Below are positions 1 through 10,884 of a stretch of 64,000 nt of DNA, in pieces. The DNA lies in contig NZ_DOEH01000023.1 of the NCBI RefSeq assembly GCF_003533305.1, forward strand, positions 164,310 through 228,309. Direction: 5' to 3'. The position numbers were made by a program, and so were the translations under genes. The notes beneath the pieces are model-generated. The model saw only the letters and a list, made by a program, of their open reading frames with translations. It was not told where the DNA came from and ran no database searches. The stretch is from Providencia sp. Its GTDB lineage: Bacteria; Pseudomonadota; Gammaproteobacteria; Enterobacterales; Enterobacteriaceae. Position 1 is the stretch's first letter, and each line of letters opens with the position of its first letter.

Positions 1-53
1 CCTTTGTATGCTCCTCGGGATAGGTCTACCTACAATTTGAATTATTAGGGTAT
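1..53 (-). repeat. Partial copy of dispersed palindromic repeat, cut by window edge
   Basis: Read on the minus strand, this stretch has a TATACCCTAATAATTCAAAT block followed by TTGTAGG and GAGGAGCATA. The same order of blocks is seen at 4583-4700 and, more diverged, at 6709-6824. The copy runs off the left edge, so its other arm cannot be seen. It lies in the spacer downstream of ispA, where dxs is expected in related bacteria. Confidence 0.45.
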
Positions 54-135
54 AACCCGTCATACAATTTAAATTACATCGGGTAATAATGTTGTAATTA
101 TCGGCCTTATGAATGCCAAAAGGCAAAGCATATTG

Positions 136-1053
136 TCAGCTTTTACGCTCAATAATGAAATTAGCTAAAGCTTTCAGCATTTCTATATTATAGCCTTGCG
201 ATTGGATAGTCTCTAAAGCTGCAATTGAATTATGATAAAGCTCACGTGCTTTTTGTTGTGCAGATTCAAGGCCTAACAGGGATGGATAAGTACTTTTCTC
301 ATGTTCAGCATCTGCACCTTGACGCTTACCTGTCACCGAACTGTCGCCAATAACGTCTAGGATATCGTCTTGAACCTGAAAGGCAAGGCCGATAGATTCA
401 GCATATTTATCTAAAGCCGGTAATAATAAATGACCTTTTTCACCTGCAGAATATGCGCCTAAACGAATTGCTGAGCGAATGAGTGCGCCTGTTTTATGTT
501 GATGAATACGTTCTAGGGCAACAAGATCAACGCGTTTACCTTCTGCATCAAGATCTAAAGCTTGCCCGCCACACATACCCGCGAGGCCACTTGCATAAGA
601 TAGCTCTGCAATCATTGCAATTCTGTCTTTGTCGCAAACATCTGGCATTTGTGCTGATGACAATAATTGAAAGGCTAATGTTTGTAGGGCATCACCCGCT
701 AAAACTGCATTACCTTCACCAAACTTGATATGACAAGTCGGTTGACCTCTGCGTAGGTCGTCGTCATCCATAGCAGGTAAATCGTCATGAATTAACGAAT
801 AAGCATGAATGCATTCAACGGCAGCAGCGGGCACATCTAAGTTTTCTTGGGATACACCCAGCATTGAACCTACAGCATAGGTTAAAAATGGGCGTAAACG
901 TTTTCCACCCAATAACGTGCCATATTTCATTGCTTGAGCTAAAGGTAAATCAGCAAAAGGTAATGCATCTAAGGCTGTTAATAAATATTGATTAACTCTT
1001 TCGTGGGCTTGTTGCTGTTGCTGAACGAAATTATTTAGGTATTTTTCGGACAT
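136..1053 (-). CDS. ispA: Farnesyl diphosphate synthase (geranyltranstransferase)
   Basis: IspA condenses dimethylallyl and geranyl diphosphate with isopentenyl diphosphate to make farnesyl diphosphate, the precursor of undecaprenyl carriers, quinone side chains and heme o. The 305-residue protein has the two aspartate-rich prenyl-synthase motifs: the first begins at D90-D91 (DDLPAMDDDD) and the second is DDILD at 229-233. The GGKRLRP substrate-binding segment is at 49-55. The gene starts 3 bases after the xseB stop codon, so the two are almost certainly co-transcribed. In Enterobacterales dxs follows ispA; here dxs would lie just beyond the left edge. The product feeds CyoE, also encoded in this window. 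Confidence 0.96.
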   Translation of the reverse strand: MSEKYLNNFVQQQQQAHERVNQYLLTALDALPFADLPLAQAMKYGTLLGGKRLRPFLTYAVGSMLGVSQENLDVPAAAVECIHAYSLIHDDLPAMDDDDLRRGQPTCHIKFGEGNAVLAGDALQTLAFQLLSSAQMPDVCDKDRIAMIAELSYASGLAGMCGGQALDLDAEGKRVDLVALERIHQHKTGALIRSAIRLGAYSAGEKGHLLLPALDKYAESIGLAFQVQDDILDVIGDSSVTGKRQGADAEHEKSTYPSLLGLESAQQKARELYHNSIAALETIQSQGYNIEMLKALANFIIERKS

Positions 1054-1056
1054 AAT

Positions 1057-1311
1057 TTATTCTGTATCAGGTGAAAAATCATCAAGGGGTTTATTTTCAT
1101 CATCACTAAGCAGAATTTGAACACGTTGTTCTGCTTGTTGTAAGACTTTTTGGCCCTGCTTAGCAATTTGAACACCGCGTTCAAACTCATTTAGCGCATC
1201 CTCTAATGGAAGATCGCCAGACTCAAGGCGAGCAACGATTTGCTCAAGCTCTTTTAGCGAGTTTTCAAAACTAACAGTTGGAACTTTTTGGGATTTTTCT
1301 TTAGCCATCAT
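1057..1311 (-). CDS. xseB: Exodeoxyribonuclease VII small subunit
   Basis: XseB is the small helical subunit of exonuclease VII, which degrades single-stranded DNA into oligonucleotides together with several copies bound to each XseA. The 84-residue protein carries the family core [20 protein letters not shown] followed by [12 protein letters not shown] and the [11 protein letters not shown] segment, at the expected length of about 80 residues. Two ATG codons are adjacent at the start; the second may be the true one. It is the first gene of the xseB-ispA operon and is divergent from thiI, with a 218-base spacer holding both promoters. xseA is not nearby, as is usual. Confidence 0.95.
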   Translation of the reverse strand: MMAKEKSQKVPTVSFENSLKELEQIVARLESGDLPLEDALNEFERGVQIAKQGQKVLQQAEQRVQILLSDDENKPLDDFSPDTE

Positions 1312-1529
1312 TCATTAACCAGTAATGTTAAATCACTTGTTCGAAGGTATTTTAATTGTTTAGCAGACTAACGCAGTCTCGGCGTGGTTACAATTTATTA
1401 TTGGTGTTTTTAGATTCGCCGCGCAAGATAGTGTTATAATGCTTCCCATTATTGACAATCGGTAAAGTGTACGTGTGTCGCGTTTAAAATACGTTCGTTT
1501 TTCCCTATAACCTTGAACATGCCGCTATT

Positions 1530-2981
1530 ATGAAGTTTATCATTAAGTTATTCCCAGAAATTACCATTAAAAGCCAGACTGTTAGAATACGATTCATTAA
1601 AATCCTAACCAGTAGTATCCGTAATGTCCTTAAACCGTTTGGTGAAGAAATCGCGGTTGTCCGTCATTGGGATAACATTGAAGTGCGTGTAAAAGGGGAA
1701 ACACAACACGACGAAATTTGCGATATGTTAAGTCGTATTCCTGGTATTCACCATATTCTTGAAGTGGAAGATAAACCCTTCACCAGCTTGCACCATATCT
1801 ATGAGATGGTGTATGAATATTATGCGCCTTCACTTGAAAATAAAACCTTTTGTGTTCGAGTAAAACGTAGAGGTAAACATGAATTTACCTCGATTGAGGC
1901 AGAGCGTTATATTGGCGGTGGGTTAAATCAACACATTGCGACAGCAAAAGTTAAACTGACTGATCCTGATACAACTGTGCATTTAGAAATTGAAGATGAA
2001 AATCTTATTTTAGTTAAAGCGCGTATTGAAGGAATTGGTGGCTTCCCCATTGGAACTCAAGAAGATGTTTTATCCTTAATTTCAGGTGGATTTGACTCTG
2101 GTGTTTCTAGCTATATGTTGATGCGCCGCGGTTGCCGTGTTCACTACTGCTTCTTTAATCTTGGTGGTGCGGCACATGAAATTGGTGTGAAGCAAATTGC
2201 GCACTATTTATGGAATCGTTTTGGTAGCTCGCACAAAGTTCGTTTTATTTCGGTTAACTTTGAACCTGTTGTTGCTGAAATTTTAGAAAAAGTTGATGAC
2301 GGTCAGATGGGCGTTGTGCTTAAGCGCATGATGGTTCGCGCTGCATCTAAAGTTGCTGAACGTTATGGTGTTCAAGCGATTGTCACCGGTGAAGCGTTAG
2401 GGCAAGTTTCTAGCCAAACACTGACTAATTTGCGTCTTATCGATAATGCCTCTGATACCTTGATTTTAAGACCACTTATTTCCCATGATAAAGAGCACAT
2501 TATTAAAGTAGCTCGCCAGATTGGAACTGAAGAGTTTTCAAGAACGATGCCTGAATATTGTGGCGTTATCTCAAAAAGTCCAACAGTTAAAGCGGTTAAA
2601 GCTAAAATTGAAGCGGAAGAAGCTAACTTTGATTTTAGTATTTTAGATGCGGTTGTTCAGCAATCACAAAATATTGATATTCGCCAAATCGCGCAGGAAA
2701 GCCTTGAGAAGGTGCCTGAAGTTGAAATGGTTAGTGATTTATCCGCGGCTAATGAAGTCGTCTTAGATATCCGCTCACCGGATGAACATGAAGATAAGCC
2801 TTTGGTGATTGACGGTATTGAAGTTAAACACATTCCGTTTTACCGTTTAAGTACGCAGTTCGGTGATTTACCGAAAGAAAAAACCTATTTGTTGTATTGC
2901 GATCGTGGGGTCATGAGCCGTTTGCAAGCGCTATACTTGAAAGAACAAGGGTTTGATAATATTAAAGTTTATCGTCCGTAA
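1530..2981 (+). CDS. thiI: tRNA 4-thiouridine synthase / thiamine thiazole sulfurtransferase ThiI
   Basis: ThiI transfers sulfur from IscS to uridine 8 of tRNAs, giving 4-thiouridine, and to ThiS for thiazole synthesis. The 483-residue protein has an N-terminal ferredoxin-like/THUMP region (about 1-165), the PP-loop ATP-binding motif SGGFDS at 185-190, Cys344 (PEYCGV), and a C-terminal rhodanese domain with active-site Cys457 (YCDRG). The long form with rhodanese domain is the enterobacterial type. It is monocistronic: divergent from xseB, and followed by a perfect 14-bp terminator hairpin shared with the convergent yajL. Confidence 0.97.
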   Translation: MKFIIKLFPEITIKSQTVRIRFIKILTSSIRNVLKPFGEEIAVVRHWDNIEVRVKGETQHDEICDMLSRIPGIHHILEVEDKPFTSLHHIYEMVYEYYAPSLENKTFCVRVKRRGKHEFTSIEAERYIGGGLNQHIATAKVKLTDPDTTVHLEIEDENLILVKARIEGIGGFPIGTQEDVLSLISGGFDSGVSSYMLMRRGCRVHYCFFNLGGAAHEIGVKQIAHYLWNRFGSSHKVRFISVNFEPVVAEILEKVDDGQMGVVLKRMMVRAASKVAERYGVQAIVTGEALGQVSSQTLTNLRLIDNASDTLILRPLISHDKEHIIKVARQIGTEEFSRTMPEYCGVISKSPTVKAVKAKIEAEEANFDFSILDAVVQQSQNIDIRQIAQESLEKVPEVEMVSDLSAANEVVLDIRSPDEHEDKPLVIDGIEVKHIPFYRLSTQFGDLPKEKTYLLYCDRGVMSRLQALYLKEQGFDNIKVYRP

Positions 2982-2990
2982 TCGCTTATT

Positions 2991-3030
2991 TAAAAAGAGC
3001 AGGGGAACCAATAAACCTGCTCTTTTTAAG
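2991..3030 (+). terminator. Bidirectional intrinsic terminator between thiI and yajL
   Basis: A perfect 14-bp inverted repeat (2991-3004 and 3017-3030) encloses a 12-base loop. The stem has an A-run on one side and a T-run on the other (CTCTTTTTAA), so it can end transcripts from both convergent genes. Confidence 0.9.
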
Positions 3031-3033
3031 GTA

Positions 3034-3627
3034 CTAATCTTCTAAATAATCATTGATCCCGTTGGGTAAAACCAATTGTGACGCAACCTCGCCAGCAATT
3101 TTTCGACCAAGTAATAATTCAATCAGTTTTAATGCAAAATCAAATGAGGTTGCAGGACCTTGGCTGGTTAACAAATTAACGCGCTCATCGAAGTAAACAC
3201 GTTTATCGACCCATCTATTCGTTGGAATTTTATCTTTCAATGTCGGGAAGGCGGTCATATTACCGAATGGAAATAACTGGTGATATTCTAAAACCACGAC
3301 TGGAGCTGCACAAATTGCGGCCACAATTTTACCATCAAGATGCATGCGTCGTACTTTTTCAACCACTAAAGGACTATCACGAAAAACCTCAGCACCCGCG
3401 AGTCCTCCGGGTAATACGATGGCATCAAAAGGCTCATCCGCCACATTGATTAGTGGGGTATCCGCAATAAACTTCATTCCTCTTGATGCAGTAATTTCAA
3501 CGGAGCTATCTTCGGTGACGCTAGCTAGCGTCACTTGTATACCAGCTCTGACAAGTAAATCAGCCGTAGTGACTGTTTCTATTTCTTCACTACCATTGGC
3601 TACGCATATTAGAACTGAAGCCGTCAT
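3034..3627 (-). CDS. yajL: Protein deglycase / chaperone YajL (DJ-1 family)
   Basis: YajL belongs to the DJ-1/PfpI superfamily and protects proteins against oxidative and carbonyl damage; deglycase and chaperone activities have been reported for the family. The 197-residue protein has the nucleophile-elbow cysteine Cys106 in AAICAAP and the supporting Glu15 (NGSEEIE), as in E. coli YajL and human DJ-1. Its start lies inside the end of panE: the two genes overlap by 38 bases, so translation is probably coupled. It ends at a bidirectional terminator facing thiI. Confidence 0.94.
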   Translation of the reverse strand: MTASVLICVANGSEEIETVTTADLLVRAGIQVTLASVTEDSSVEITASRGMKFIADTPLINVADEPFDAIVLPGGLAGAEVFRDSPLVVEKVRRMHLDGKIVAAICAAPVVVLEYHQLFPFGNMTAFPTLKDKIPTNRWVDKRVYFDERVNLLTSQGPATSFDFALKLIELLLGRKIAGEVASQLVLPNGINDYLED

Positions 3628-4501
3628 ATTGTTGTTCTCTGTTTTTAACTAAGTGATATAAACGGTCATTTTCCGGCGTTTGGAGACCATGAGCTCTGGC
3701 TTGCTTTATCAAATATCCAGTAATGTAATCAATTTCTGTGCGCCGATGATTACGAATGTCTTGCAGCATTGATGAATAGTTATCTTTTGTATTATCAATG
3801 ATGCCATAAATGTACTCGGTAAGTTCGGCTTTGTCGGTATGTAATCCTTCAGCGGTCATGACCTGACAAATTTCATCAATAATGCGTTCAACTTGTTTAA
3901 CGTGATGAATAAGCGCACCATTTTTATCATTATATTCGACAGTGAGCGGATTTATCACGCAGTTTGCAATTAACTTTCGCCAACAGGTCGTTATAATTTG
4001 ATTGTGCCATGCAACGTCAGGTAAGGCTTCATGTAGGACATCAGCAATAGGGTAATAAAATTCAGCTTGAGAATTGACGGCACCAATATGAGTAATACCA
4101 TTAGCAACATGAAAGACTTGGTTGTGCTCTTGCCAAGCAGCATGAGTTGTTACCCCACTTAAAAATGGGTGTCGTAAAGCGCCGAGCTCTTCAATTGTCC
4201 CCATTCCGTTATGGAGCAGTAAAATGGGGCTAGTTTCAGGAATACTGCTAAGTAGTGGCAGCAATGCATCAGAAACTTGCCACGCTTTTAGACAGACAAT
4301 CACTAACTCGCTGGTATTAAGGTGATTAATATTATTACAAGGAATGAGTTCGCGAAAAGTACGGCCATCGGGCTCATTGACATCAACAAATAAATCCGGT
4401 TGAGCAATACGTAACCAGCCTTGGGTATCATGGCCTTGCAAGGTCAGCGAAGCAAGCCAGAGCTTACCTATCGCACCGCAACCAATAAGGGTTATTTTCA
4501 T
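3590..4501 (-). CDS. panE: 2-dehydropantoate 2-reductase (ketopantoate reductase)
   Basis: PanE reduces ketopantoate to pantoate with NADPH in the pantothenate/CoA pathway. The 303-residue protein starts with the dinucleotide-binding motif GCGAIG (residues 7-12). It keeps the catalytic Lys176 (CWRKLIAN) and Glu256 (RTEIDY) at the same numbers as the E. coli enzyme. It is the first gene of the panE-yajL pair. Its promoter must lie in the spacer shared with the divergent yajQ, which also holds a palindromic repeat. Confidence 0.95.
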   Translation of the reverse strand: MKITLIGCGAIGKLWLASLTLQGHDTQGWLRIAQPDLFVDVNEPDGRTFRELIPCNNINHLNTSELVIVCLKAWQVSDALLPLLSSIPETSPILLLHNGMGTIEELGALRHPFLSGVTTHAAWQEHNQVFHVANGITHIGAVNSQAEFYYPIADVLHEALPDVAWHNQIITTCWRKLIANCVINPLTVEYNDKNGALIHHVKQVERIIDEICQVMTAEGLHTDKAELTEYIYGIIDNTKDNYSSMLQDIRNHRRTEIDYITGYLIKQARAHGLQTPENDRLYHLVKNREQQYDGFSSNMRSQW

Positions 4502-4582
4502 CGGGCCCCTCTAAAATAATACCACTTTGAAATAGGCTATCTAAACTTTACCTTGTAAAGTCTATCAGATAGATATCCAGTA

Positions 4583-4700
4583 TATACTCTAACGAATTCA
4601 AGTTGTAGGAAGAGAGTAAATGAATGAGACTCACAGAGCACAGATAAGTGAATAAGCGCAGCTAACAATGCAACAGCTCGCGCAACAACTTGAAGTATGG
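4583..4700. repeat. MITE-like palindromic repeat, copy 1
   Basis: The element has inverted arms TTCAAGTTGT (4597-4606) and ACAACTTGAA (4685-4694) around about 80 bases. It fills most of the panE-yajQ spacer and contains no convincing gene. Related copies are seen at 6709-6824, partly at 1-53, and more weakly at 14903-14995. The block order (arm, GTAGSAAG-like, GAGCA..ATAAGT, arm) is conserved between copies. Confidence 0.7.
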
Positions 4701-4751
4701 CAACTAAAAACGTTATTATGCGCACAACATTGATTATCAGGAGGCCTTAAT

Positions 4752-5243
4752 ATGCCATCATTTGATATTGTATCTGAAGTTGAAATGAATGAAGTCCGTA
4801 ATGCGGTAGAAAATGCTCAGCGCGAGCTTACAACCCGTTGGGATTTTAAAAACGTAGAAGCTAGCATTGAATTGAACGAAAAAAATGAATCTATAAAAGT
4901 GACCAGTGCGTCAGACTTTCAGGTTCTTCAGTTGATTGATATTCTACGAGAAAAAATGTCAAAACGTGGTATTGATGGCGCGGTACTTAAAGTGCCTGAA
5001 GACGTTGTCCATAGTGGCAAAACCTATAGTGTAGAGGTTACTCTACAAGAAGGTATTGATGCTGCGACCGCGAAAAAAATCATTAAACTGATTAAAGACA
5101 GTAAATTAAAAGTTCAAGCGCAAATTCAAGGTGAGCAAGTCCGTGTGACTGGGAAAGCGCGCGATGACCTACAAGGGGTTATGGCGTTAGTGCGTTCTGG
5201 TGATTTAGGTCAACCGTTCCAATTTAATAATTTCCGCGATTAA
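4752..5243 (+). CDS. yajQ: YajQ family nucleotide-binding protein
   Basis: The 163-residue protein is a full-length YajQ/DUF520 member with two ferredoxin-like domains. It starts [18 protein letters not shown] and ends with the typical [11 protein letters not shown]. Family members bind nucleotides, and some bind cyclic di-GMP; the physiological role in enterobacteria is unclear. A good ribosome site (CAGGAGG) lies 9 bases upstream of the ATG. It is monocistronic, with a repeat element in the spacer upstream and a short hairpin downstream. Confidence 0.93.
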   Translation: MPSFDIVSEVEMNEVRNAVENAQRELTTRWDFKNVEASIELNEKNESIKVTSASDFQVLQLIDILREKMSKRGIDGAVLKVPEDVVHSGKTYSVEVTLQEGIDAATAKKIIKLIKDSKLKVQAQIQGEQVRVTGKARDDLQGVMALVRSGDLGQPFQFNNFRD

Positions 5244-5263
5244 TTTACACGATTGATTTTCGA

Positions 5264-5286
5264 TTAGCCCACTTTATGTGGGCTAA
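5264..5286 (+). terminator. Hairpin after yajQ
   Basis: A 9-bp perfect stem, TTAGCCCAC / GTGGGCTAA, with a 5-base loop lies 20 bases after yajQ and is followed by TTTA. It may serve both yajQ and the convergent yajR. Confidence 0.75.
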
Positions 5287-5337
5287 TTTAGTTAAAAATA
5301 ATGCATTTAAAAAGAATAGGTTGAAGACGAATAAATG

Positions 5338-6702
5338 TTAATCAGCGTGAATAATTGCTTCGAGTTGTTCTCGCGAAATCACTTTTCTATCAATTTTGAC
5401 ATAAACGCTCATTTCTTCATCAATTATCACGACTTCCATTACCCCTTCTTGAGACTCAAGCTGCTGCTGAAGTCGCGCTATATTTTTAAAGCGATGGGGC
5501 AATATTAAGCGAATACTGCTGACATAAGGGGGTTGTTGCATTGTTAGGCTGATAATGAACCACACAATAGTGAGCACTAACCCACTGATAAATACTGTGC
5601 TTGCACCATCAAAGTCATATAGCCATCCACCTAAAATTCCACCAATAGCGACACCTAAAAATTGGCTGGTAGAGTAAACACCCATCGCAGTACCTTTATA
5701 ACCCGCCGGCGCTTCTTTGCTGATGAGCGAAGGTAAAATTGCTTCCATCACATTGAATGCAATGAAAAAGAGTTGAATACCGATAAAAATCACCCATAAA
5801 TGGCTGGCAGATAACCACAACGTCACTTCCGCAAGTGCCAGAACCACAATGCAAAATAGGAAAACCTGCTTCATTTTGCGGTATTTTTCTGCGTAGATAA
5901 TAAAAGGCAATACAGTGACAAAGGCGATTAACATGGTGATCAAATAGGCTTTCCAATGATCTTTAGCTAAATAACCTGCGTCGGTCATGATCAACGGAAG
6001 TGCAACAAAGCTCGACATCAAGAGTGCGTGCAAACATAAAATACCGATATTAAGCTTAAGTAGTGGCGGATGCATCAGCACGGTTTTTAAGTTACTTTTT
6101 ACAAAAGCAGACTCACGGTTCACTATATGATGACTGCTATTGGGTACGACAAAAATCGTCACAACGATGGCACCAATGGCCAGTAGCGTAATTCCCCAAA
6201 ATAGCCCGCTTAATCCAACTATATGCGTGATGATAGGCCCTAATACTAAGGCGATCGCAAAGGTTACCCCAAAGCTAATGCCTAAAAAGGCCATGGCTTT
6301 AGTTCGATTCTGTTCACGGGTTAAGTCTGAAAGAAGAGCCATTACGGCAGCTGAAATTGCACCAGCCCCTTGTAATGCGCGACCAATAATAATTCCCCAT
6401 ATAGAATCACTGAGGGCGGCAACAACACTACCAATAATAAAGATGACTAAACCAAAAATAATTAAGGGTTTACGGCCTATTTTGTCAGACATCAAGCCAA
6501 AAGGGATTTGGAATAGTGCTTGGCTTAAACCATAAATACCAATAGCAACACCCACTAAAAATTCACTGGCTCCCTGCAAATGTAAGCCATAACTGGTCAA
6601 AATAGGTAAGACCATAAACATGCCAAGCATGCGAAGGGAGAAAATAGAACCCAGTCCCCAAGTGGCGCGGAGTTCTAGGGGGGTCATTTTGTTATCATTC
6701 AT
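5338..6702 (-). CDS. yajR: MFS transporter YajR with C-terminal YAM domain
   Basis: YajR is a major facilitator superfamily drug/proton-type exporter of unknown natural substrate. The 454-residue protein matches the E. coli length. It has 12 hydrophobic segments, the MFS motif A region (GLMSDKIGRKPL, about residues 76-87), and a soluble C-terminal ferredoxin-like YAM domain after about residue 385 (SIRLILPHRF...VYVKIDRK). The YAM domain is the diagnostic feature of YajR. It is monocistronic and separated from the cyo operon by a repeat-containing spacer. Confidence 0.92.
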   Translation of the reverse strand: MNDNKMTPLELRATWGLGSIFSLRMLGMFMVLPILTSYGLHLQGASEFLVGVAIGIYGLSQALFQIPFGLMSDKIGRKPLIIFGLVIFIIGSVVAALSDSIWGIIIGRALQGAGAISAAVMALLSDLTREQNRTKAMAFLGISFGVTFAIALVLGPIITHIVGLSGLFWGITLLAIGAIVVTIFVVPNSSHHIVNRESAFVKSNLKTVLMHPPLLKLNIGILCLHALLMSSFVALPLIMTDAGYLAKDHWKAYLITMLIAFVTVLPFIIYAEKYRKMKQVFLFCIVVLALAEVTLWLSASHLWVIFIGIQLFFIAFNVMEAILPSLISKEAPAGYKGTAMGVYSTSQFLGVAIGGILGGWLYDFDGASTVFISGLVLTIVWFIISLTMQQPPYVSSIRLILPHRFKNIARLQQQLESQEGVMEVVIIDEEMSVYVKIDRKVISREQLEAIIHAD

Positions 6703-6708
6703 TTTTAT

Positions 6709-6824
6709 TCTTCATATTTCGTGCTGTAGCGGTGTTGGCTTCTCTTGGCTACTTAGGTCACATACTTATTATGCTCCCTAAGGTATCCTCGTTTGCCGCC
6801 TTGCTACAACACGAACTATTTTGA
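6709..6824. repeat. MITE-like palindromic repeat, copy 2
   Basis: The arms TCGTGCTGTAGC (6719-6730) and GCTACAACACGA (6803-6814) are inverted with 11 of 12 matches. The interior, read on the minus strand, shares the TTGTAGCAAG, GAGCATAATAAGT and GCCAACA blocks with copy 1. It lies directly upstream of yajR, so it may sit in or beside that gene's promoter. Confidence 0.68.
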
Positions 6825-6994
6825 ATAAACACGTTATGTTGTAGCAAAAATAATTTAAATCAAGCTATTAGCATTTTTAATAGTGCATTTAATATCTAGC
6901 TTATAAATAGCAAGCGGCTATTTAACCATAAAATAGATTAATATAGATAGGCAGAATAAGTAAAAGTGAGTTGCAAAAGCAGTTAGAGATAAAT
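6825..6994. other. Spacer between yajR and the cyo terminator
   Basis: The 349-base gap between yajR and cyoE holds the repeat copy at its left, the cyo terminator at its right, and in between AT-rich DNA with no gene or RNA that I can recognise. Confidence 0.6.
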
Positions 6995-6996
6995 AA

Positions 6997-7022
6997 AAAT
7001 GGCAGGGAAGCCCCCGCCATTT
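6997..7022 (-). terminator. Intrinsic terminator of the cyo operon
   Basis: On the minus strand, AAATGGCGGGG and CCCTGCCATTT form a GC-rich stem (one mismatch) 30 bases after the cyoE stop, followed by a T-rich tail. It fits the end of cyoABCDE. Confidence 0.85.
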
Positions 7023-7051
7023 ATATATGCTTATCATTAATGATGAATAAA

Positions 7052-7939
7052 TTATCTAACGAGTGCTATAACAGTATCGCTTGAAACGATAGGGTCGATT
7101 GACATCATCACACTTAGCGAAGTTATCGCAACAATTGAGAAGATGAACAATTTTCTTGCCCAAACACGGTCATCATTTTCGGTTTTGAAACCCGAAATAG
7201 CCATGCCAAGCCACCATAAGCTCACTGCTGCACCAACTATTAAATATTTATAACCAGCGTACCCGCTGATTGCCAACATTAACGTTGCGACCATAAACGC
7301 TAGGATGTACAAGAAGATATGTGTTTTAGCGACAGATATTCCCTTGATAACCGGCAGAACCGGAATGTTAGCTGCCTGATAATCCTTAAAGCGGAAAATG
7401 GCAATGGCATAGGAATGCGGCATTTGCCACAAGCTGAAGATTAATAACAGGATAAGAGCACCTGCATCAAATTCATTTGTGACTGCGCAGTAACCGATAA
7501 CCGGTGGTGCTGCGCCAGAAAGGCTGCCAATTAATGTGCCATATACTGATTTACGTTTCATATAAAGGCTATAAACGCCAACATAAACAATGAAACCAAT
7601 TATCGCCAACAGCATTGCCAGTGCATTAGCTGCTACGAGTAGCAGCACAACACCCGCAATACCTAACACAGTTGCGTAAATCAGACTAACTTTCGGGTCA
7701 ATCAGCCCTTTAACTAAAGGGCGATTCTTGGTTCTTTCCATGATACGGTCAATATCACGGTCAATGTAGTTGTTGAAAACACAACCAGAAGCCACGACCA
7801 GTGATACACCCAGCAAAGTCGCAATAAACAGCGGATAATCTATCGAGCCTTTTGAGGCAAGGAGAAAACCGCCGATCACAGAAATCAGATTTCCGAAGAT
7901 AATTCCTGGTTTGGTCACTTGCAGGTATTTCTTAAACAT
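7052..7939 (-). CDS. cyoE: Protoheme IX farnesyltransferase (heme o synthase)
   Basis: CyoE adds a farnesyl group to heme b to make heme o, the high-spin heme of the bo3 oxidase encoded upstream. The 295-residue UbiA-superfamily membrane protein has about nine hydrophobic segments. It has the conserved loop [20 protein letters not shown] with its aspartate-rich prenyl-diphosphate site. It is the last gene of cyoABCDE, 12 bases after cyoD, and is followed by the operon terminator. Its farnesyl donor is made by IspA, also in this window. Confidence 0.96.
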   Translation of the reverse strand: MFKKYLQVTKPGIIFGNLISVIGGFLLASKGSIDYPLFIATLLGVSLVVASGCVFNNYIDRDIDRIMERTKNRPLVKGLIDPKVSLIYATVLGIAGVVLLLVAANALAMLLAIIGFIVYVGVYSLYMKRKSVYGTLIGSLSGAAPPVIGYCAVTNEFDAGALILLLIFSLWQMPHSYAIAIFRFKDYQAANIPVLPVIKGISVAKTHIFLYILAFMVATLMLAISGYAGYKYLIVGAAVSLWWLGMAISGFKTENDDRVWARKLFIFSIVAITSLSVMMSIDPIVSSDTVIALVR

Positions 7940-7951
7940 AATGGCAACTCT

Positions 7952-8284
7952 TTAGTCGAGCATCATATTGATGTTCAGGTTGTACATAATCCACAGAGAG
8001 CCAATTACAACGATACCGACGATTAGCATAGTGAACAGGAATGCTACGAGGTTCCATCGCTCATCTGATGATGTGTTCATGTGTAAGAAGCATATAAGGT
8101 GAACAAAGATTTGCACAACAGCCATCCCAACAACAGTCCAAAGGATTGCGGCTTGTGATGCAGTACCTTCCATCACCATCCAGAAAGGAATTACTGTCAG
8201 GATAATAGACAGAATAAAACCAATCATGTAAGTCTTAACGCTACCGTGGCTTGCTCCGGTATGAGCATCTTTTGCATGACTCAT
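7952..8284 (-). CDS. cyoD: Cytochrome bo3 ubiquinol oxidase subunit IV
   Basis: CyoD is the small accessory subunit of the bo3 oxidase and helps copper-site assembly in CyoB. The 110-residue protein has three membrane segments, the expected size and order. Its ATG directly abuts the cyoC stop codon, consistent with tightly coupled translation. Confidence 0.95.
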   Translation of the reverse strand: MSHAKDAHTGASHGSVKTYMIGFILSIILTVIPFWMVMEGTASQAAILWTVVGMAVVQIFVHLICFLHMNTSSDERWNLVAFLFTMLIVGIVVIGSLWIMYNLNINMMLD

Positions 8285-8899
8285 TTAAATTGCCCCCAGC
8301 AGATAAACAACGGTAAATACACAGATCCAAACAACATCTAAGAAGTGCCAGAACAGGCTAAGGCAATTTAGACGCGTCTTGTTGACTTCAGTTAGACCAC
8401 GGCGAGAAACTTGGATCATCATGATGATAATCCAAATCAGACCTGCGGTGACGTGCAGACCATGGGTAGCAACTAAAGCGAAGAATCCAGATAAGAAGCC
8501 ACTGCGATCAGGACCAAAGCCTTCAGAGATAAGCTCATGGAACTCATAGACTTCCATAAATACGAAGCCAAGACCCAGTAAGAACGTTGCAAACAGCCAT
8601 AAATTGACGAATGCAATTTTGCCTCTGTGCATGGCAATCATCGCGAAGCCGTAAGTGATACTACTGACTAACAGTAAGAATGTTTCACCTAATACGAACT
8701 TCAGACTGAAGATGTCTTTACCTGCAGGACCACCAGCAGTGCCATCAGCCAAAACAACATAGGTTGCAAATAGGCAGGCAAACAGGATCAAGTCACTCAT
8801 TATGTAGATCCAGAAACCAAAGACTTTAGTTCCGCCTGCATCATGATGCCCATGCTCTGCATGGGCTAAGTTTTGATTAGTCACTGTATTAGTTGACAT
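8285..8899 (-). CDS. cyoC: Cytochrome bo3 ubiquinol oxidase subunit III
   Basis: CyoC is subunit III of the heme-copper quinol oxidase, with five membrane segments and no redox centre. The 204-residue protein shows the [21 protein letters not shown]-terminus and the [20 protein letters not shown] core typical of the bo3 family. Its start overlaps the end of cyoB by 11 bases. Confidence 0.96.
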   Translation of the reverse strand: MSTNTVTNQNLAHAEHGHHDAGGTKVFGFWIYIMSDLILFACLFATYVVLADGTAGGPAGKDIFSLKFVLGETFLLLVSSITYGFAMIAMHRGKIAFVNLWLFATFLLGLGFVFMEVYEFHELISEGFGPDRSGFLSGFFALVATHGLHVTAGLIWIIIMMIQVSRRGLTEVNKTRLNCLSLFWHFLDVVWICVFTVVYLLGAI

Positions 8900-10880
8900 C
8901 GTTCACACCTGCCTTACGTAATTCTTCAAAGTGCTTATTCTCGATTTGCTCGATTTCAGCCACAGGTACGTAGTAATCAACATCTTCGTCGAAGCTTTTT
9001 GCAATCCAAGTAACAATCATGCCACCAAAACCAACGATTGCGAGCCACCAGATGTGCCAGATCATTGCGAAACCTAATAACAAGCTAAATGCAGCGATAA
9101 TTACGCCAGCGCCTGTATTTTTTGGCATATGAATTTCTTCATATGAAGTTGGTTTTTTATGAGCGGTACCTTTCTCTTTCATATCCCACCAAGCATCACG
9201 CGTTTGAATATGTGGTTCAACGGCGAAGTTATAGAATGGTGGTGGAGAAGAGGTTGCCCACTCCAGTGTACGTCCACCCCATGGGTCACCGGTTAAATCA
9301 CGGTTAGCATGGCGGTCACGAATACTGACAATGACTTGAATTACCTGACATGCAATACCAAGTGCAATGACCGCAGCACCAACTGCAGCAGTTACGAGCA
9401 TTGCGTGGTAAGCAGGATCAATATTCTGGCTTAGGCGACGAGTCATACCCATGAAGCCTAGGATATATAGCGGCATAAATGCTAAGAAGAAACCGATAAT
9501 CCAGAACCAGAATGCGCGAACACCCCATTTCTCATTTAATGAGAAACCGTATGCTTTCGGGAACCAGTAAGTCATACCAGCAAAACAACCGAATACAACA
9601 CCACCGATAATTACGTTATGGAAGTGAGCAATTAAGAATAGGCTGTTATGTAGAACGAAGTTTGCACCCGGAACGGCTAATAGAACACCTGTCATACCAC
9701 CAACTGAGAAGGTGATGATAAAACCGATAGTCCATAACATTGGGGATTTTAATTCGATACGACCTTGGTACATGGTGAACAGCCAGTTGAAAATCTTAAC
9801 CCCAGTTGGGATTGCGATAATCATGGTTGCAACACCAAAGAAGGCATTGACGTTTGCACCAGACCCCATGGTAAAGAAGTGGTGTAGCCAAACGACGAAT
9901 GACATCACGGTAATGGCGATTGTTGCCCAAACCAATGAGGTATAACCGAATAGACGTTTTTTGGAGAATGTTGCTGCAACTTCTGAGAATACACCAAATA
10001 CAGGCAGTACAAGGATATAAACTTCAGGATGTCCCCAAGCCCAAATCAAGTTAATGTACATCATCATGTTGCCACCCATATCATTCGTGAAGAAATGAGT
10101 GCCAATATAGCGGTCTAATGTCAGTAACGTGAGGGTAACTGTTAAAATAGGGAAAGCTGCAATAATTAGGATGTTGGTACAAAATGCTGTCCAAGTAAAG
10201 ACAGGCATTTTCATCATCGACATACCTGGTGCACGCATACGGATAATCGTCGCGAAGAAGTTAACACCTGTCAATAATGTACCTATACCGGATATCTGTA
10301 GACTCCAAAGCCAGTAATCGACCCCGACGCCAGGATTGTACTCCAAGCCAGATAGTGGTGGGTAAGCTAACCAACCTGTTTGTGCGAATTCGCCAACCCC
10401 TAAAGAGATGTTGATAAGTACAACACCAACAACAAAGAACCAGAAGCTCAATGAGTTTAGGAATGGGAAGGCAACGTCACGAGCACCAATTTGCAGAGGA
10501 ACTACAAAGTTCATCAAACCAACAACAAATGGAGTTGCCATGAAGAAAATCATGATAACGCCGTGTGCGGTAAAGATTTGGTCATAGTGATGAGGGTTTA
10601 AATAACCTTCTTGGCCAGCAGAGGCTAGAACTTGCTGACCACGCATCATGATGGCATCCGCGAAGCCGCGGAATAACATAACCATCGCAACGATGATATA
10701 CATGATACCAATTTTTTTGTGGTCAACAGTTGTTAGCCACTCTTTCCACAACCATTTCCATTTACCAAAATAGGTAATCACACCCAGTAATGCTAGTCCA
10801 CCTAGGACAATAGCGATCAGTGTGATAACAATAATTGGCTCATGAAGTGGAATTGCATCTAGTGTTAATTTTCCGAACAT
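8889..10880 (-). CDS. cyoB: Cytochrome bo3 ubiquinol oxidase subunit I
   Basis: CyoB carries heme b, heme o and CuB, reduces oxygen to water and pumps protons. Starting at the ATG at 10880 gives [11 protein letters not shown] and 663 residues, exactly the E. coli length; this ATG has the ribosome site GAGGAAT upstream. An earlier in-frame ATG would overlap cyoA and add 10 residues. All metal ligands are present at E. coli numbering: His106, His284 with cross-linked Tyr288 (WGHPEVYIL), His333-His334 (WLHHFFT) and the IAHFHNV motif (His419/421). It starts 4 bases after cyoA. Confidence 0.97.
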   Translation of the reverse strand: MFGKLTLDAIPLHEPIIVITLIAIVLGGLALLGVITYFGKWKWLWKEWLTTVDHKKIGIMYIIVAMVMLFRGFADAIMMRGQQVLASAGQEGYLNPHHYDQIFTAHGVIMIFFMATPFVVGLMNFVVPLQIGARDVAFPFLNSLSFWFFVVGVVLINISLGVGEFAQTGWLAYPPLSGLEYNPGVGVDYWLWSLQISGIGTLLTGVNFFATIIRMRAPGMSMMKMPVFTWTAFCTNILIIAAFPILTVTLTLLTLDRYIGTHFFTNDMGGNMMMYINLIWAWGHPEVYILVLPVFGVFSEVAATFSKKRLFGYTSLVWATIAITVMSFVVWLHHFFTMGSGANVNAFFGVATMIIAIPTGVKIFNWLFTMYQGRIELKSPMLWTIGFIITFSVGGMTGVLLAVPGANFVLHNSLFLIAHFHNVIIGGVVFGCFAGMTYWFPKAYGFSLNEKWGVRAFWFWIIGFFLAFMPLYILGFMGMTRRLSQNIDPAYHAMLVTAAVGAAVIALGIACQVIQVIVSIRDRHANRDLTGDPWGGRTLEWATSSPPPFYNFAVEPHIQTRDAWWDMKEKGTAHKKPTSYEEIHMPKNTGAGVIIAAFSLLLGFAMIWHIWWLAIVGFGGMIVTWIAKSFDEDVDYYVPVAEIEQIENKHFEELRKAGVNDVN

Positions 10881-10884
10881 GCCC

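Noticed and set aside
4537..4725. A 62-codon minus-strand frame in the panE-yajQ spacer
   Set aside because: It spans the palindromic repeat and has no ribosome site or family match.
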